From assembly GCA_963555705.1 (NCBI GenBank), contig OY743168.1:97935425-97999424 (forward strand): a stretch of 64,000 nucleotides of DNA, given 5' to 3'. The first letter of the stretch is position 1. The number at the start of each line of letters is the position of its first letter. A program made the translations under genes and the position numbers. The stretch is from Ligustrum vulgare. Its lineage: Eukaryota; Streptophyta; Magnoliopsida; Lamiales; Oleaceae. The notes below the pieces were generated by a model. The model saw only the letters and a program-made list of their open reading frames with translations, did no database searches and was not told the origin of the DNA. This document shows positions 11,656 through 22,541 of this stretch, piece by piece.

Positions 11656-11845
11656 TAGGGATAGCAACGGGGTGGGTACCTCATCCCGCTAAAACTAACA
11701 AAACTCAAACCCGCCCCACGACTAGCACGGGTTTTCCTTCTCTCCCCAAACCCGCCATGCGGGTTAACGGGACGAATTTTTTTGGCCCCATTACGGTCGG
11801 GACCCCATCGGGTTCGGAGGGAGTTGAATTTTTTTGACATCTCTA
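11656..11845. mobile_element. Small hAT-like element with a CCCGC/GGGTT motif array
   Basis: Termini TAGGGATAGCAA (left) and TAGAGATGTCAA (right end, reverse complement) resemble the other hAT ends in this window. The whole 190-bp interior is a string of CCCGC, GCGGG and GGGTT motifs. Flanking 8-mers (GATTGGAG and GGTTTGGG) agree at only 5 of 8 positions, so the target duplication is weak. Confidence 0.55.
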
Positions 11846-13750
11846 GGTTTGGGTGTCCCTTTGTAATACATGCAACCGTTTTCTTTTTATCTCTTAAACT
11901 ATTGATACGTCTTGCATCACTTTGTGCATATTTTTTACCTTATATAATTTTGGTACTTTAGCATTTGTGACTTGATTTATGTCTAAATGTAAGAAGTTAA
12001 GAGGTACTTGTGCTAATTTAATTAACCCATTTTTGGAATTGTGTACAAATATGTCCTATGAGTTGGGCAACAATATATAAGGACCTTACTTGAGTACGTA
12101 ATCACAATCTCTTTATTTAATCCCCCCACCCCACCTTTTTTTTTTTGTAGACTAACTCATGTTGACTCCAAAACATTGGTACATTTACCTTCACTCTGCC
12201 ACGAACGCACGTTCATTTTTTTCCTTCTAGTTTGGCTAACGTGAGCTGGTGAATTCAATGTATAACAAACTTTACGCGTATAAAAAATTTTCAACAGTCT
12301 TCAACATAGATCTATCAAATCATGATTATTAAGAAATTTTAAGATTAAAGTTAGTGTCTAATAATAAACCGTATTAGACTATTAGCTGTCGATTTGGATA
12401 AGTAGACAATAATTAGTTTAATGTCAGTTAGGTTTAAACAGTTGTAATCCACAAAAATTAAGTTAAGACAGGAAGGAACAAAAACACTTGTATCAGATTT
12501 TGATTTTTGTCTAAACTTAAGTAAGAATATGATTTAGTATTAAAAGACTGATTCCTAATTACATGGGACCTTTTAATGATCCATTCATTATTTTCGTCTT
12601 AATTAATTAAGTAATGTGCTTTAGATAACTTTAAAGAGTTTGACATTTTAATATAGAGCTCTAGGGAAGTATCCTATTTTAGGAAACTTAATTTTTGTGA
12701 TTATAATGTTTATAATTAATAAAAATCAGTTGGGAGTAGAGGCCTTGACGGGGGGTGAGCGATCGTCAACTCTGCTCGTCTCAGTCGCGAGTTGAGAAGC
12801 AATTTTTTTGCACGAGCCATTAAAGTAGGTATTATAAGTACGGCGAGTTGCTCACCACATTAGCGAATCGAGAGCAAATGTCTCATGCGAGCTGCTCATC
12901 GACTCGCACGAGTTGACTCAATAGTCGAGAGAGCTAGCTAGCTCGCTCGCTCGTGAGGTCAGCTCCCATAAAGAAAATAAGTAATTAATTTCAATAAAAA
13001 TTAATAATAATTGATGAGCATAACTCTACTACCCACCAAGGATGAGCCGAGCCCGATGGTAAGAGATTCGAGGGGCTTGTCTATTCCTGTTAAACCCTAG
13101 TTGAGAGTCGTATTTGCATAAAGAGAATCCCGTCTATCTCTTCTTAGTTGATATGAAACATTTAGAAAGAGAGACGTAAACGTCAACTTCCAACGTTCGA
13201 ACACAAATTTAAGAAGAAAAAAATCAAGATTATCAATTCGGAAACTATTTAACTAACATTTTCATTTTATGATGAAGTTAAGAAATCATGAAGATAGCAA
13301 ATTGGAGTTTTTCTTCATAAAGTGTTGGTTGAGATTAGAGACATGCAATGCACTTACCATCTAGTGTTAAGTAACATGTAATGTCTTTTAGTGAAGATAA
13401 AGATTGTATAATTAGCATTACATGTTACTTTTCCAAGTCATTGAGTTCCATCTTTATGATTAAATGTATCACACTCTTTCCTTAAATGGCAAAAGTTAAA
13501 AGAAACTGTGATGTGTTGTTGAAAGTAGTTAATGTCCCCATTTTTTGTAATTTTCCTTAATCAATTCCTATCCACAAGCCAAAAGTTAGAACCTAACTAA
13601 AGAATCTTCTGATAATTGTCTTAATCAGTTTTTTATTACTGTTGCGGATCGCTCAAGGGTATATATTTGCCCCAGTAGTATTAGAAATCACTCAACAAAC
13701 CTAAAAAGATCAAGGATTAAAAATTTTGAGGACACGCTCAACCCTGTGTA
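11846..13750. other. Intergenic stretch without recognised genes
   Basis: No coding region seen on either strand. At 12736-12968 there is a GC-rich patch of GCTCG, CGAGT and GAGTTG motifs resembling the subterminal arrays of the hAT elements. It begins TAGAGGCCTTGACGG. I could not find a matching end or duplication, so it may be a decayed hAT-like element. Elsewhere the DNA is AT-rich and unstructured. Confidence 0.5.
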
Positions 13751-13783
13751 CACTACAACAAAAGTGACCTTTTACGACATGAC

Positions 13784-14232
13784 TTTACGGCGTGCATATA
13801 GGGCACGCCGTAAATCTTAATTATTTACGGCATGCATAAAATGAATGCCGTAAAGGAATATCTTTTACGGCGTGCATAATTAGCACGCCGTAAAATTTCA
13901 TTTATTATCACCTTTAACGGCGTACATATTCGCACGCCGTAAAAATTTAAAAAAAAAAAAAAAATTTACGGCGTACATATTCGCACGCCGTAAAAAATTT
14001 AAAAAAAAAAAATTTTTTTACGGCGTACATATTCGCACGCCGTAAAAATTTAAAAAAAAAAAAAAAAAAATTTTACGGCGTACATATTCGCACGCCGTAA
14101 AAATTTAAAAAAAAAAAAATTTTACGGCGTACATATTTGCACGCCGTAAAAATTTAAAAAAAAAAAAAAAAAATTTTACGGCGTACATATTCGCACGCCG
14201 TAAAAATTTTTAAAAAAAAAAAATTTTTTTAC
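13784..14232. repeat. CACTA left hairpin array
   Basis: About nine units of the form TTTACGGCGTGC, a 6-10-nt loop (often ATATTC) and GCACGCCGTAAA follow one another. Later units are separated by A-rich/T-rich spacers (AAATTTAAAA to AAAATTT) that are themselves near-palindromic. Some units show changes in one arm only, such as GCATGC. By analogy with En/Spm these are candidate transposase-binding sites. Confidence 0.92.
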
Positions 14233-14960
14233 GTGCTAAAATCTCCTCGGGCGCTTCCAAGATAGTATAATTTTGCAGAAGGGTAACGGACTTCGTGAGA
14301 TGATTCGTTGTAAGAACTTGAAATCTGGACTTCAATCCGAATATGGATCGAGCTGAGTCGAGCATGGATTCCAAAGAGGTGGCACAAAACTTGGTTTCTC
14401 CTTTAAGTGGTGGAAATTCACAATGTTGTAGGGTATTTTCCATTGCTTTGGCTTGTTTTGAACCCTTTAGGAAGGAGAACAGTTGAAGAATATAGGGAAG
14501 ATTTTCTGATGAGAAAGGAATAGAATCAGATTCTTGTTTGGACAGCAAAGGGGGAGACGTTGAAGGGTCTTTTATTGGGAAGTAGATAGGCATTTTCTTC
14601 CCAACATTAAGTTCATTGATATAAAAGAACACATTTAGTTGAGGATCCAAGTGATTCTCATGTGACTTTGAATGTTCATATAAATTACTGCCAGATTTTC
14701 CATTGTATCTTTCGATGTTCTCCCCATGTGCTTCAGTCATCTCGATGCACTGCAATGGTGTCAAAATTAGATAAAACTTCGTAATATGTACTACTCAAAT
14801 TTAGAGAAAAATATATAGAAACTTATCCGAAGCGCGATTACTGGATAAAGATTTATGCAGTTCATGAAATTATAGTGCAGAAAGAAGGAAGAAAACAATA
14901 TACCTGCAACACAAGTAGTGAGCAAAAAAGGTGGACAAGAAAACCAAATCCAAAACCCAT
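14232..14960 (-). pseudogene. Captured BURP-domain protein gene, 5' part
   Basis: Exon 1 (14904-14960) encodes M followed by a hydrophobic signal-peptide-like run (GFGFGFLVHLFCSLLVLQ). A GT..AG intron (14750-14903) follows, then exon 2 from 14749. Exon 2 carries BURP-family sequence: KKMPIYFPIKDPS, DSIPFSSENLP, FSFLKGSKQAKAMENTL, CEFPPLKGETKFCATSLESM, LTTNHLTKS and LQNYTILEAPEEI. BURP proteins (RD22/USP type) are secreted or cell-wall associated. The fragment stops at about 14232, where CACTA hairpin DNA begins. The four C-terminal CH motifs that define the family are therefore missing. The frame is still open, so it could be transcribed, but it is not a complete gene. Confidence 0.9.
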
Positions 14961-15199
14961 ATTTTCTTTTCTTGTATCTGTTCTATGTCCAATAATCTTC
15001 AGCTTCTGCAATAATAATAATACCAAAATAATGACTATTTAGTATTAGGTAGTGAGATGCACATAGCTAAGAACAAGGAATTTCCTTTAAATATAACCTC
15101 ATGGTGATGCCTTGTACAGTGATTTTCCAGAGAATATTGAAATGCTCTTATGGAGTTTGATTCTATTTTGATGGTTGAAAAATGGTATTTAATAGTTTA

Positions 15200-16899
15200 T
15201 GTCCCTATCTGCTGAATTGGAGTTCTTCATATATAATCTTGATTTGATATTATTTAATTATTTTGTCAATGGGTTTGAAAGAAATATCTCAAGAGCGGTT
15301 AATCGCGATCGTTACAATTTACTTCTCTTTATAACATTCACATCAAGAAATACAATTAGATTAGTTAAAATCTCTAATTTTTTTCGGGATCAGCATTCCC
15401 CCATCCCATGTTGATTAAGAATTTAAAAATCTAATTATCGAGAGGTGGGATACATCCAAACTCAACTCGAATCTTAAATAAAATGATTTTATATAGTCAA
15501 ATTAAAGGCAAATTCTAGTTTCTACAATGTCAAAAATGCAATCCAACATTAAAAAAAAGGTTATGATTTTGGATAGACTTGCAGAAGATGAGTAGACATT
15601 TCACATTCATATTGATCATGTTTCCAAAGGCTGCTTCAACTTTGACAATTTGAAGATGCCTATTAGTTGAATCATGAGGGTGGATATGTGGATGAGTGTC
15701 ACTTTTCAAGAATTGGTTTGTACCAAACTATACTTTTCAAATTACTCGATTGTCTATCACAATCTATACAGATTTATGTTAAATCGAACGATTTGACAAA
15801 AGATATTGCATATCGGTAGAGTTCAGATTTGTCGTCTCAAAATGGTGTCTCCTTAGTTGTTCACCAAAATGGAGTTTTTCGATTTATACAGATTTATGTT
15901 AAAATGGAGTTTTATACCGATTTATACAGATTTATGTTAAAATGGAGTTTTTCGAAACTTTCAAGACTCGAATAAAACGCTATAAAAATATTCAGGCTGA
16001 AAATAACATATTTTTAAATTAAAGGATAGAGTTTTGAAATATTTGAACTCGTGGGCCGAAATGAAACATTTGGAACATTGGGGACTAAAATGTAATTTTT
16101 CAAAACTTGGGTTGAAGCTCAAAACGGATATTAAACTGTAGGGATTGAAATAATTGATTTTTAAAATGAAGGGACTGTTTAAAATTATTTAAAAACTTAA
16201 GGGGCTGAAATGATTAGTTTAAAACTATAAGGACTAATTTGAATAATTTTAAAACTTGGGGACTAAGCTGCAAATTTTGAAAATCAAAATATTAAAAACA
16301 AACCTTACTCTCTCTTTCCCAATTCATTTTCAGAACTGAAGAGAGAGAGAGGAGAGGCGCGACCGGGAGTGGCCCTCCGCGCAACCGGCCCTCAGCCAGA
16401 GAGTTGCCGTCGAAACGCCACCGCAGGGTGGCGGTTAGCGGCGACCAAGAAGGGGGTCAGATTTGAGGGAGTTTGGTGCGAGATGGGTGTAAAACCGAGA
16501 CCAAAAACGAAGCTGAGTTCGTGATTTGCTATGGTTTTCGGCGAGCTTACCGGCGGTCGAGGTAGGTAAGTATCTTGGGTAATTTGTTTCTTGGGTTTGA
16601 GTTTGATTTTGGGCTGATTGGAGTTGGGTTGGCCGCAATTTTGGTGGTGCAGCAGGTGGTTCTTGGTGGTTGACGACGAAAGGGTTGTGGTGGTGTTGTG
16701 GAAATGGTTGATTGTTATGGGTTGAGTGATTTCTTGAGGTTGGGTAGAGATGAAATTGGAGGTTGGCCGTGACTTTGGAGTCTTGGCAGTGGGCTGGTTG
16801 TTTGGCAGTGGTGGTGCTCGATTGTGATGGTGTTCATCGAGTGGCATGACTGGTTGGAAGGATGGTGCAGTGGAGCTTGGTGCAGGCAGTTCAATGTGG

Positions 16900-16948
<49 letters not shown>

Positions 16949-17037
16949 GGAGGTGGCGGATGTGGTGGTGTTGCAAATGGTGAGGTTGAAGCTCGAGGTT
17001 ACCTGGCTGTGGGAGGTGGCTGGAATGGAGTTGACAG
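15200..17037. other. CACTA interior without recognised exons
   Basis: 15200-16080 is AT-rich with a tandemly repeated phrase GATTTATACAGATTTATGTT near 15760-15950. 16080-16260 is a periodic AACTTGGGGACTAA-like series. 16330-16890 is unusually GC-rich for the window and could be a captured 5' exon/UTR of a gene I do not recognise. It ends in a (GAT)n microsatellite. Confidence 0.45.
16896..16948. repeat. (GAT)n trinucleotide microsatellite
   Basis: Roughly 17 uninterrupted GAT units. The open frames across it encode only homopolymers (Asp, Met or His), so I do not call a gene. Confidence 0.95.
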
Positions 17038-17137
17038 CCTAAACTTTGATGGAAGGCTATTCATAATTGGCTTCATGGGTGGAACAAAAGCAGAAGTAAA
17101 TCTTGCAGGGTTGCTACCAAGACGCCTCACAGTGCAG
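17038..17137 (+). pseudogene. Captured exon of a quinone oxidoreductase (PIG3/zeta-crystallin-like)
   Basis: After an AG at 17036-17037, the frame reads LNFDGRLFIIGFMGGTKAEV and then NLAGLLPRRLTVQ. This matches the conserved NADP-binding-domain segment of plant PIG3-like NADPH:quinone oxidoreductases (medium-chain dehydrogenase superfamily), where an exon also ends after LTVQ. The next bases (TGTAAC) are intron-like. Only this exon is recognised. Flanks carry the GAT microsatellite on the left and intron-like DNA on the right. Confidence 0.75.
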
Positions 17138-17775
17138 TGTAACATGCTTAAGCCTTCTGCTATTTATATTATTCCTCTGTTTCAACTTTGTTTGTTTATT
17201 TGGTCTATTCATGGAAGAACACACTCACACACGGAATCATCAAGGTCTCTTGCATCAGTATATGGTAAAGCTTATCCTTATTACGTACATTATATGGTAA
17301 GAACTGGTTTTTGCAAAGACAAGAACAATTATGTCTTTTAAGTAGTGCATTTTTTAAATGTAAGTTTGATAGATTAGGGCCCTGAAGCATTACCCTTGTA
17401 CACTTCTTTGCTGATAGACTGCTCCAATCTTATCTTAGCCCATTCAGGTGGATTTCTCTCTACACATTTGTGGGTTACTTTCTGAAAAATGAAAAATGAC
17501 TAAAATGCTCCAAAAAAACATAAAAACAATTTAAAGAATGTCCGTTTTGACTGTCTAAACGATCTCGAAAGGCTAAAATCCATCATACGTCACGGCGAAG
17601 CGGTGAGTCTTGTCTGGCTCGTCGAGACCTTTCCGAAAAGTACTTATGGGCCCAAAACGAACTGGAGAGTACTGGAGTTTGCAGTCACATTCTGATCTTC
17701 TCTAGTGGAGAATACCTCTAATGTTTGTGTGTCATAATTGTTTTTCTTAAAGACAAGTTTGATGGTTTATTGCAG

Positions 17776-18154
17776 CCAAAAACGGTGAACGCATTTCAGA
17801 GGGTTAAAGTTGATCAGGTGAAGTTTGTGGATGAGAGGCTTCAAGATAATTCGTACTGGGCAAAGGTTTGATTTTTTTCCCTTTTATTGATCCTTCAAAT
17901 GCCATTGCATTTGTATATCTATTGACATTTTTTTATGGATACACTATGCATTTGCAAAATTTATATGTGCAAACAGATAGAATCATAGATATTGGTAGAA
18001 TGTAGATATGTATATGTTTACGCGAATTTAATATTTTGACCCCATCAATGGTATTATTATTATTATTATTATTATACGTAGTTTCCTCACAGGATGGAGC
18101 CGACACTGGCTATGGAGCAAAAGCACAAGAAATTTTGGGTCAGGTCAGAGGAAG
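17776..18154 (+). pseudogene. Captured two-exon fragment with an SRP40 C-terminal domain
   Basis: Exon 17776-17865 (30 codons) reads through FQRVKVDQVKFVDERLQDNS and YWAK. A GT..AG intron (17866-18092) follows. Exon 18093-18154 reads DGADTGYGAKAQEILGQVRG. Together they match the start and middle of the SRP40_C domain of NOPP140/SRP40-like nucleolar proteins (LisH-containing in plants). The last exon of the domain, a basic DFRHEKTKKKRG-type segment, is not seen. Retention of the intron shows capture from genomic DNA rather than mRNA. The upstream intron acceptor (TTGCAG) is kept. Confidence 0.87.
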
Positions 18155-18537
18155 GTATGCTATTGTGTTTTATGTGCCGAAATACTGAATGTCAAGTTCA
18201 CCTAGTCTAGTATGTTTATGGACAAAGCTCAGATAATATGTGTAATGAGCTCAGGTACTGCTACAGAGATGAACTGGGAAAAAGAAGATAAAAATGCGTA
18301 GATGGGTAGTGAACTCCTGTTGTAAACAGCATAAGTGGGGATAACTCACCGGATAATTTGTGGTTCTTAAAAAATAATAAAACATGCTCGTGGGGGTTTA
18401 AATGACTTATTAGTAATATAAGGAGTAGTGGGTCATGTGAAATGCGAGGATAATAATGGGTTGTAGTTATAAATGTGTGGTTGAAACTAATGTTCTATTT
18501 TGATTGCTAAGTTTAGCTTGCTATTGTTCTGTGCAGG

Positions 18538-18607
18538 TAAAGTCTCCCGATACAAGTTATGGCCAGGATGTGTCAAAGGAAGCAGAGTCAATGGAATTCC
18601 ATGTTAA
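18538..18607 (+). pseudogene. Possible fourth captured exon, unrecognised
   Basis: A GTGCAG acceptor precedes about 70 bp with more balanced base composition than its flanks. One frame reads GKVSRYKLWPGCVKGSRVNG before a stop. I do not recognise the family. It could be chance. Confidence 0.25.
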
Positions 18608-18882
18608 AGCTTCGATATGGATACTTTTATTTTTTACGAAATTTTAAGTTTATTTTGAAGTAGTTGTCTATAGACTTTTAACATTAATTCCTATCTAGAT
18701 TTTTGAGTAGGTTATGTGATATCAAATTTTTTGTATATTGTGTTGAATCTTACTATGATATTGTTTGTTTATCGAAATCACGTTTATTAATTATATATAC
18801 ATTAATGTGTTTTTGTTTTATTATTATAGGATTTTTGGAATTATAATTTATAGAATTTTTTTTTAAAAAATAAAATCCTTAT

Positions 18883-19130
18883 TTACGGCGTGCATTTTTG
18901 CACGCCGTGAACATTTACGGCGTGCATTTTGAACGCCGTAACAGTTCACGGCGTGCAAAAATGCACGCCGTAACTGTTCACGGCGTGCAAAAATGCACGC
19001 CGTAAAATATTTAACGGCGTTCAAAATGCACGCCGTGTAAATTTAATTTACGGCGTGACTTTTTACGGCGTGCGGCTGCACGCCGTAAAAATGATTTTAC
19101 GGCATGCAATGCACGCCGTAAAAGGCTAAC
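18883..19130. repeat. CACTA right hairpin array
   Basis: Repeated TTTACGGCGTGC / GCACGCCGTAA arms with short loops, some with TTCACGGCGTGC variants and alternating orientation. This mirrors the left array and runs up to the terminal inverted repeat. Confidence 0.92.
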
Positions 19131-19142
19131 TTTGTTGTAGTG

Positions 19143-19626
19143 GTAAGACAAAACTCCTGCTACTAGTAGCTCTGTTATTGTAGGGGACAATCTGTGTGTT
19201 GTTCTTGTACATTGAGAGTCCATATAAACTGAAGTGAACTTGACGGATAAAAAAAAATGGATCCTTTATTAACATCTAATGACTAATATCTAAGTCATTT
19301 CAGATTTTGCAAAATATAGTGTGTAAAATTTAAATTTAGAAATATGATATGTAAAGTGTAATTACAAAAATATACACAAAGTGCATTATGCAAATTTCCC
19401 TATTAAAAATGATACGATATTTTGTCAAGAATAAATTGAGTTATGCTAAAACCATTTTATTTGATGGGGAACTGGTCTTTTTCAATTTTTCCTTGATTAT
19501 TAGTTGTCACAATTGATAAAATTTATGAGTTCCATGAAACATTTGATTGATAAAAAATGAATTTAAAAAATGAAACTGAAGGGGAACTTAATGATAGACG
19601 ATGCTATCAGGTCTTTATAAATGTAC
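19143..19626. other. AT-rich spacer between CACTA and Copia-2
   Basis: No gene or repeat recognised. The first three bases are the CACTA target duplication and the last five (TGTAC) are the left flank of Copia-2. Confidence 0.5.
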
Positions 19627-20194
19627 TGTTGATAATTGGTCCAGTCCAAACTCAAGCCCAGTATGAAGAGTTCAGAGTTTTTACAGCCTACTGGACTCCA
19701 ACTCAAAGTCCAAACCCGGAGCCCATCTCGCATTACCAAAACGCGACTTATTTGTTATAACAGAATCAGTTCAGCCCGTTGATCTAACCAACTAGAGCGT
19801 ATGAAGCTGTTGGATCCCTGTGCCTTTTAATACCATATGAAGAGTCTGGAAGAAGGATGAGAAGCCAAATATTTTTCTCTCTTTTTCGTCTCCCTTAGTC
19901 TTCTCAGAGGCTATTGTCATCTTCTTCTTTCAATCTTCTAATTTGAAGAAATGCTTTGTGATCTTTTTTCCGATTTGTAATCTCTGTAGTATTGGTTGAG
20001 AGAACTTTGTGAGATTGATTTGTTCATCAGTTTGAGAGAGGTTTTGTATGCAGTTTGTCTGCAAAATTATCTGTGTAAACTTCATGTTTTCTTTGTGGTT
20101 TTATGTAAAGTTCTATAGCGATTTCTGTAAAACATTTTTGTGGTTTCAATATACTTTGTGATTCTTTGAGTATTCTAGGTTTAAATCATTTACA
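19627..20194 (+). repeat. Copia-2 5' LTR
   Basis: Starts TGTTGATAATTGG and ends CATTTACA, directly before the primer-binding site. Pairs with 24487-25068. Confidence 0.92.
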
Positions 20195-20195
20195 G

Positions 20196-20207
20196 TGGTA
20201 TTAGAGC
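20196..20207 (+). other. Copia-2 primer-binding site
   Basis: TGGTATTAGAGC, one base different from the canonical initiator tRNA-Met site TGGTATCAGAGC, two bases inside the LTR. Confidence 0.9.
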
Positions 20208-20654
20208 CTTAGGGTTTCTGATACTCGAAGAAATTTTTTGGGGCTTTTTGTGGAATCTTAAAATTTTTCTCTCAAAATTGTAAAATCTTTGTGAAAAACT
20301 CCAGATCTAAAAACTCAGGGTTGACTCTTCATGGTACCTTTGAGTTTCCTTAAGATCTGTAAATTTGGCTTAAAGATCTGTTGATTTTCTGGTACTTTAC
20401 ACTTGGATCTGAAAGATCTGCAACCGGATCTACCTTTGCTCAAAAAATCCTGAAAGGAACTGAAGCACTGATAATTCTCTCGCATCAATCAGGTGAAATC
20501 CTTTAAATTCTAGGGTTTCTTGAACCCTTCTCTTTAATATTTTTATCTTCCTCCGTTGAAGCTCTTCTTGGACCCCTCTACTTACATTTGTCCAGGATTC
20601 CTTTAGAGAATTAGGGAATCTGAGGGAGTTTAGGGCCGACCTAAGTAGCCCAGC

Positions 20655-20912
20655 AATCGAAACTGGCCAGGGAAGTATCAGCAAGTGAGATAAGGGAGGT
20701 TTTGTTTTCTCCGAAGGATAACAAAGCCCCGGGACCTGATGGCTTTAACACGTTATTCTACAAGAAGGCATGGGGTATAGTAGGGCACACTGTTATAGAA
20801 GCTATCAAAGACTTCTTCAAATAGGGCAATCTCCTTAAGGAGATAAACTCCACTACTGTGACCTTGATCCCGCAAACCCGACTCAAATTAAAGATTTTAG
20901 GCAGATCTCTTG
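20655..20912 (+). pseudogene. LINE reverse-transcriptase fragment embedded in Copia-2
   Basis: The frame reads LAREVSASEIREVLF, then DNKAPGPDGFNTLFYKKAW and VIEAIKDFF. A stop and a one-base shift follow, then INSTTVTLIP and IKDFRQISCC. These are hallmarks of the N-terminal RT domain of plant L1-type LINEs, not of Copia. Upstream, Copia-1-like leader homology continues to about 20650. Downstream, gag homology resumes at about 20915 (AYNV). The piece thus replaces the gag N-terminal region. Confidence 0.9.
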
Positions 20913-20914
20913 CT

Positions 20915-21310
20915 GCCTATAATGTAGAGTCCACATTTACAAAAGCCAATACCTCATTTAAGGGTAACAACAATAAAACCTGGAACTATAATAGGAACAG
21001 TCCTAGGTAGACCAAAGATTATCAGAATAAGAAATATATACCTAACAAAACTTGAGATAAAAGATTTGATCATAATAGGTTTGATAATAAAAGGTCTGAT
21101 CATAACAGATTTAAGGTTAAAAGGTATGATAATAATAAGTTTGATAAGAAGTATGATGATACTAGGAAATGTTATTACTGTGGAAAGATGGGTCATCTAG
21201 TTAATGAATGCCTTAAGAAAATAAGGGATACTAAGAATAATCAACAAGAAACTGTGGATATACAGAATAATAGTGGGGTTTCTATGTTACCACTTCTTCA
21301 AAAATGAAAG
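20915..21310 (+). pseudogene. Copia-2 gag nucleocapsid and protease start
   Basis: Homologous to the Copia-1 gag C-terminus. An Asn/Lys/Arg-rich repeated stretch (RFDNKRSDHNRF type) leads to a CX2CX4HX4C zinc knuckle (CYYCGKMGHLVNEC). It has stops, and the start of gag is missing. Protease sequence (LDYGCTFHMC) follows at about 21325, with the catalytic DSG changed to DYG. Confidence 0.88.
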
Positions 21311-21446
21311 ATGAATGGATTCTTGACTATGGCTGTACATTTCATATGTGCTCTTATAGGGATTTGTTTGATAATTTCTCTATGCATGCTACTAATTCTG
21401 TGAAACTTGGCAAAGATGTATCATGTGACATTAAGGGGTTGGGAAA

Positions 21447-22301
21447 GTGGTATTAAAACTTAGTGATAATAATACATTGACCTTAAATCAAACTAGATAT
21501 GTCCCTGATTTAAGGAGAAATCTCATCTCCTTAGGAATATTAGATGATGAAGGTTATGATATTAGAGTCAGTAATGGATACACTAAAATTTTGAGAAATA
21601 ATTTGTCGATTGCTAGTACAACCAATTCCAATGGTATTTACATTCTCTCTGTACAGTCCTATTCTCCTACCTCTTTTATTGTTGAAAATTTGAATAATGA
21701 CTTGTCTAAACTTTGGCATAGAAGGCTAGGTCATGTAGGAGAAAAGGGACTTAAAATTTTAGAGAAAAATGATGTTTTTGGTAAAGACAATTTACAAAAA
21801 CTTCAATTCTGTGAAGAATGTACTTTAGGTAAACAAAAAGTTTCATCTTTTGGAAAAAGGATACATAAACCTAAAGACATTCTTGTATATTTGCATGCAG
21901 ACCCGTGGGGTTCTACCCCTGTCAATACTGTTTCTGGTTTTAAATACTTTCTGCTTATTGTTAATGACCATTCCAGAAAATCTTGGGTTCATTTGTTGAA
22001 ATCCAAAGACCAAACTGTCTTTGTTTTCAAAAATTGGATTACCTTAGTTGAAAATTTGAAAACTAAAAGAGTCAAAACAATCAAAACTGATAATGGTTTA
22101 GAGTTCTGCAATTTTGAATTTGATGATTTCTATAAACACCAAGGTATTCTCAGACATAGGACTATTTCATACAGTCTACAGCAATATGGGGTTGCTGAAA
22201 GGATGAACAGAACCTTACTTGAAAGAATAAGGTGTATGTTAATCCAGTCAAATTTACCAAAAACTTTTTGGGGGAAGCAGTTAAAACTACATCATTTTTG
22301 A
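21447..22301 (+). pseudogene. Copia-2 protease C-terminus and integrase
   Basis: 284 open codons match Copia-1. Motifs are YVPDLRRNLISLG, the pre-integrase motif LWHRRLGHVGEKGL, and the integrase core with LHADPWGS, TIKTDNGLEF and GVAERMNRTLLE. A neighbouring conserved Asp is changed (VNDHSRK against VDDFSRK in Copia-1). It ends in a frameshift before the integrase C-terminus. Confidence 0.92.
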
Positions 22302-22541
22302 TAAATAAATGTCCTTCAAGTGCTGTGAACTATAACATTCCAGATCAGATCTGGAATTCTGCAGTTGCGACTACTCTTCTTTAAAAGTTTTTGGTTGTGC
22401 AGCTTATGCACATCAGATTCAATCCAAACTTGATCACATGTCTTTAAAATGTGTTTTTATTAGTTATGGGGGAATGGGTATAGGGCTACAAGCTGTGGGT
22501 TAAAGAGCAGAAAGGTTTTTAAGTAATTTTAAGCATGTCAG

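Larger units (their letters stand above)
13751..19142. mobile_element. Pack-CACTA: CACTA transposon carrying host gene fragments
   Basis: The left end reads CACTACAACAAAAGTGACC. The right end, reverse complemented, reads CACTACAACAAAGTTAGCC. Both are followed by TTTTACG. A perfect 3-bp target duplication GTA flanks the element (13748-13750 and 19143-19145). Both subterminal regions are arrays of ACGGCGTGC/GCACGCCGT hairpins. These are CACTA (En/Spm) hallmarks. No TNPA or TNPD-type transposase was found in the 5.4 kb. The interior instead holds pieces of at least three unrelated host genes with introns, in both orientations. It would need transposase in trans. Confidence 0.93.

Noticed and set aside
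11622..11840. Open frames on both strands across the small hAT-like element
   Set aside because: Both are by-products of the CCCGC/GGGTT motif array; the frames encode Pro/Arg/Gly-rich sequence without a domain.
13035..13150. Second SINE-like candidate (GATGAGCCGAGCCCGATGG start)
   Set aside because: Resembles a tRNA 5' half but has no B box, no tail and no TSD.
13784..14232. Regularly spaced repeats that superficially resemble a CRISPR array
   Set aside because: Units are self-complementary hairpins with A/T-rich spacers inside a plant CACTA transposon end; there are no unique spacers or cas genes.
16392..16976. 194-codon minus frame rich in His and Pro, and overlapping plus frames rich in Asp or Met
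   Set aside because: They read through a (GAT)n microsatellite and low-complexity GC-rich DNA. No domain, and three frames are open at once, as expected of a simple repeat.
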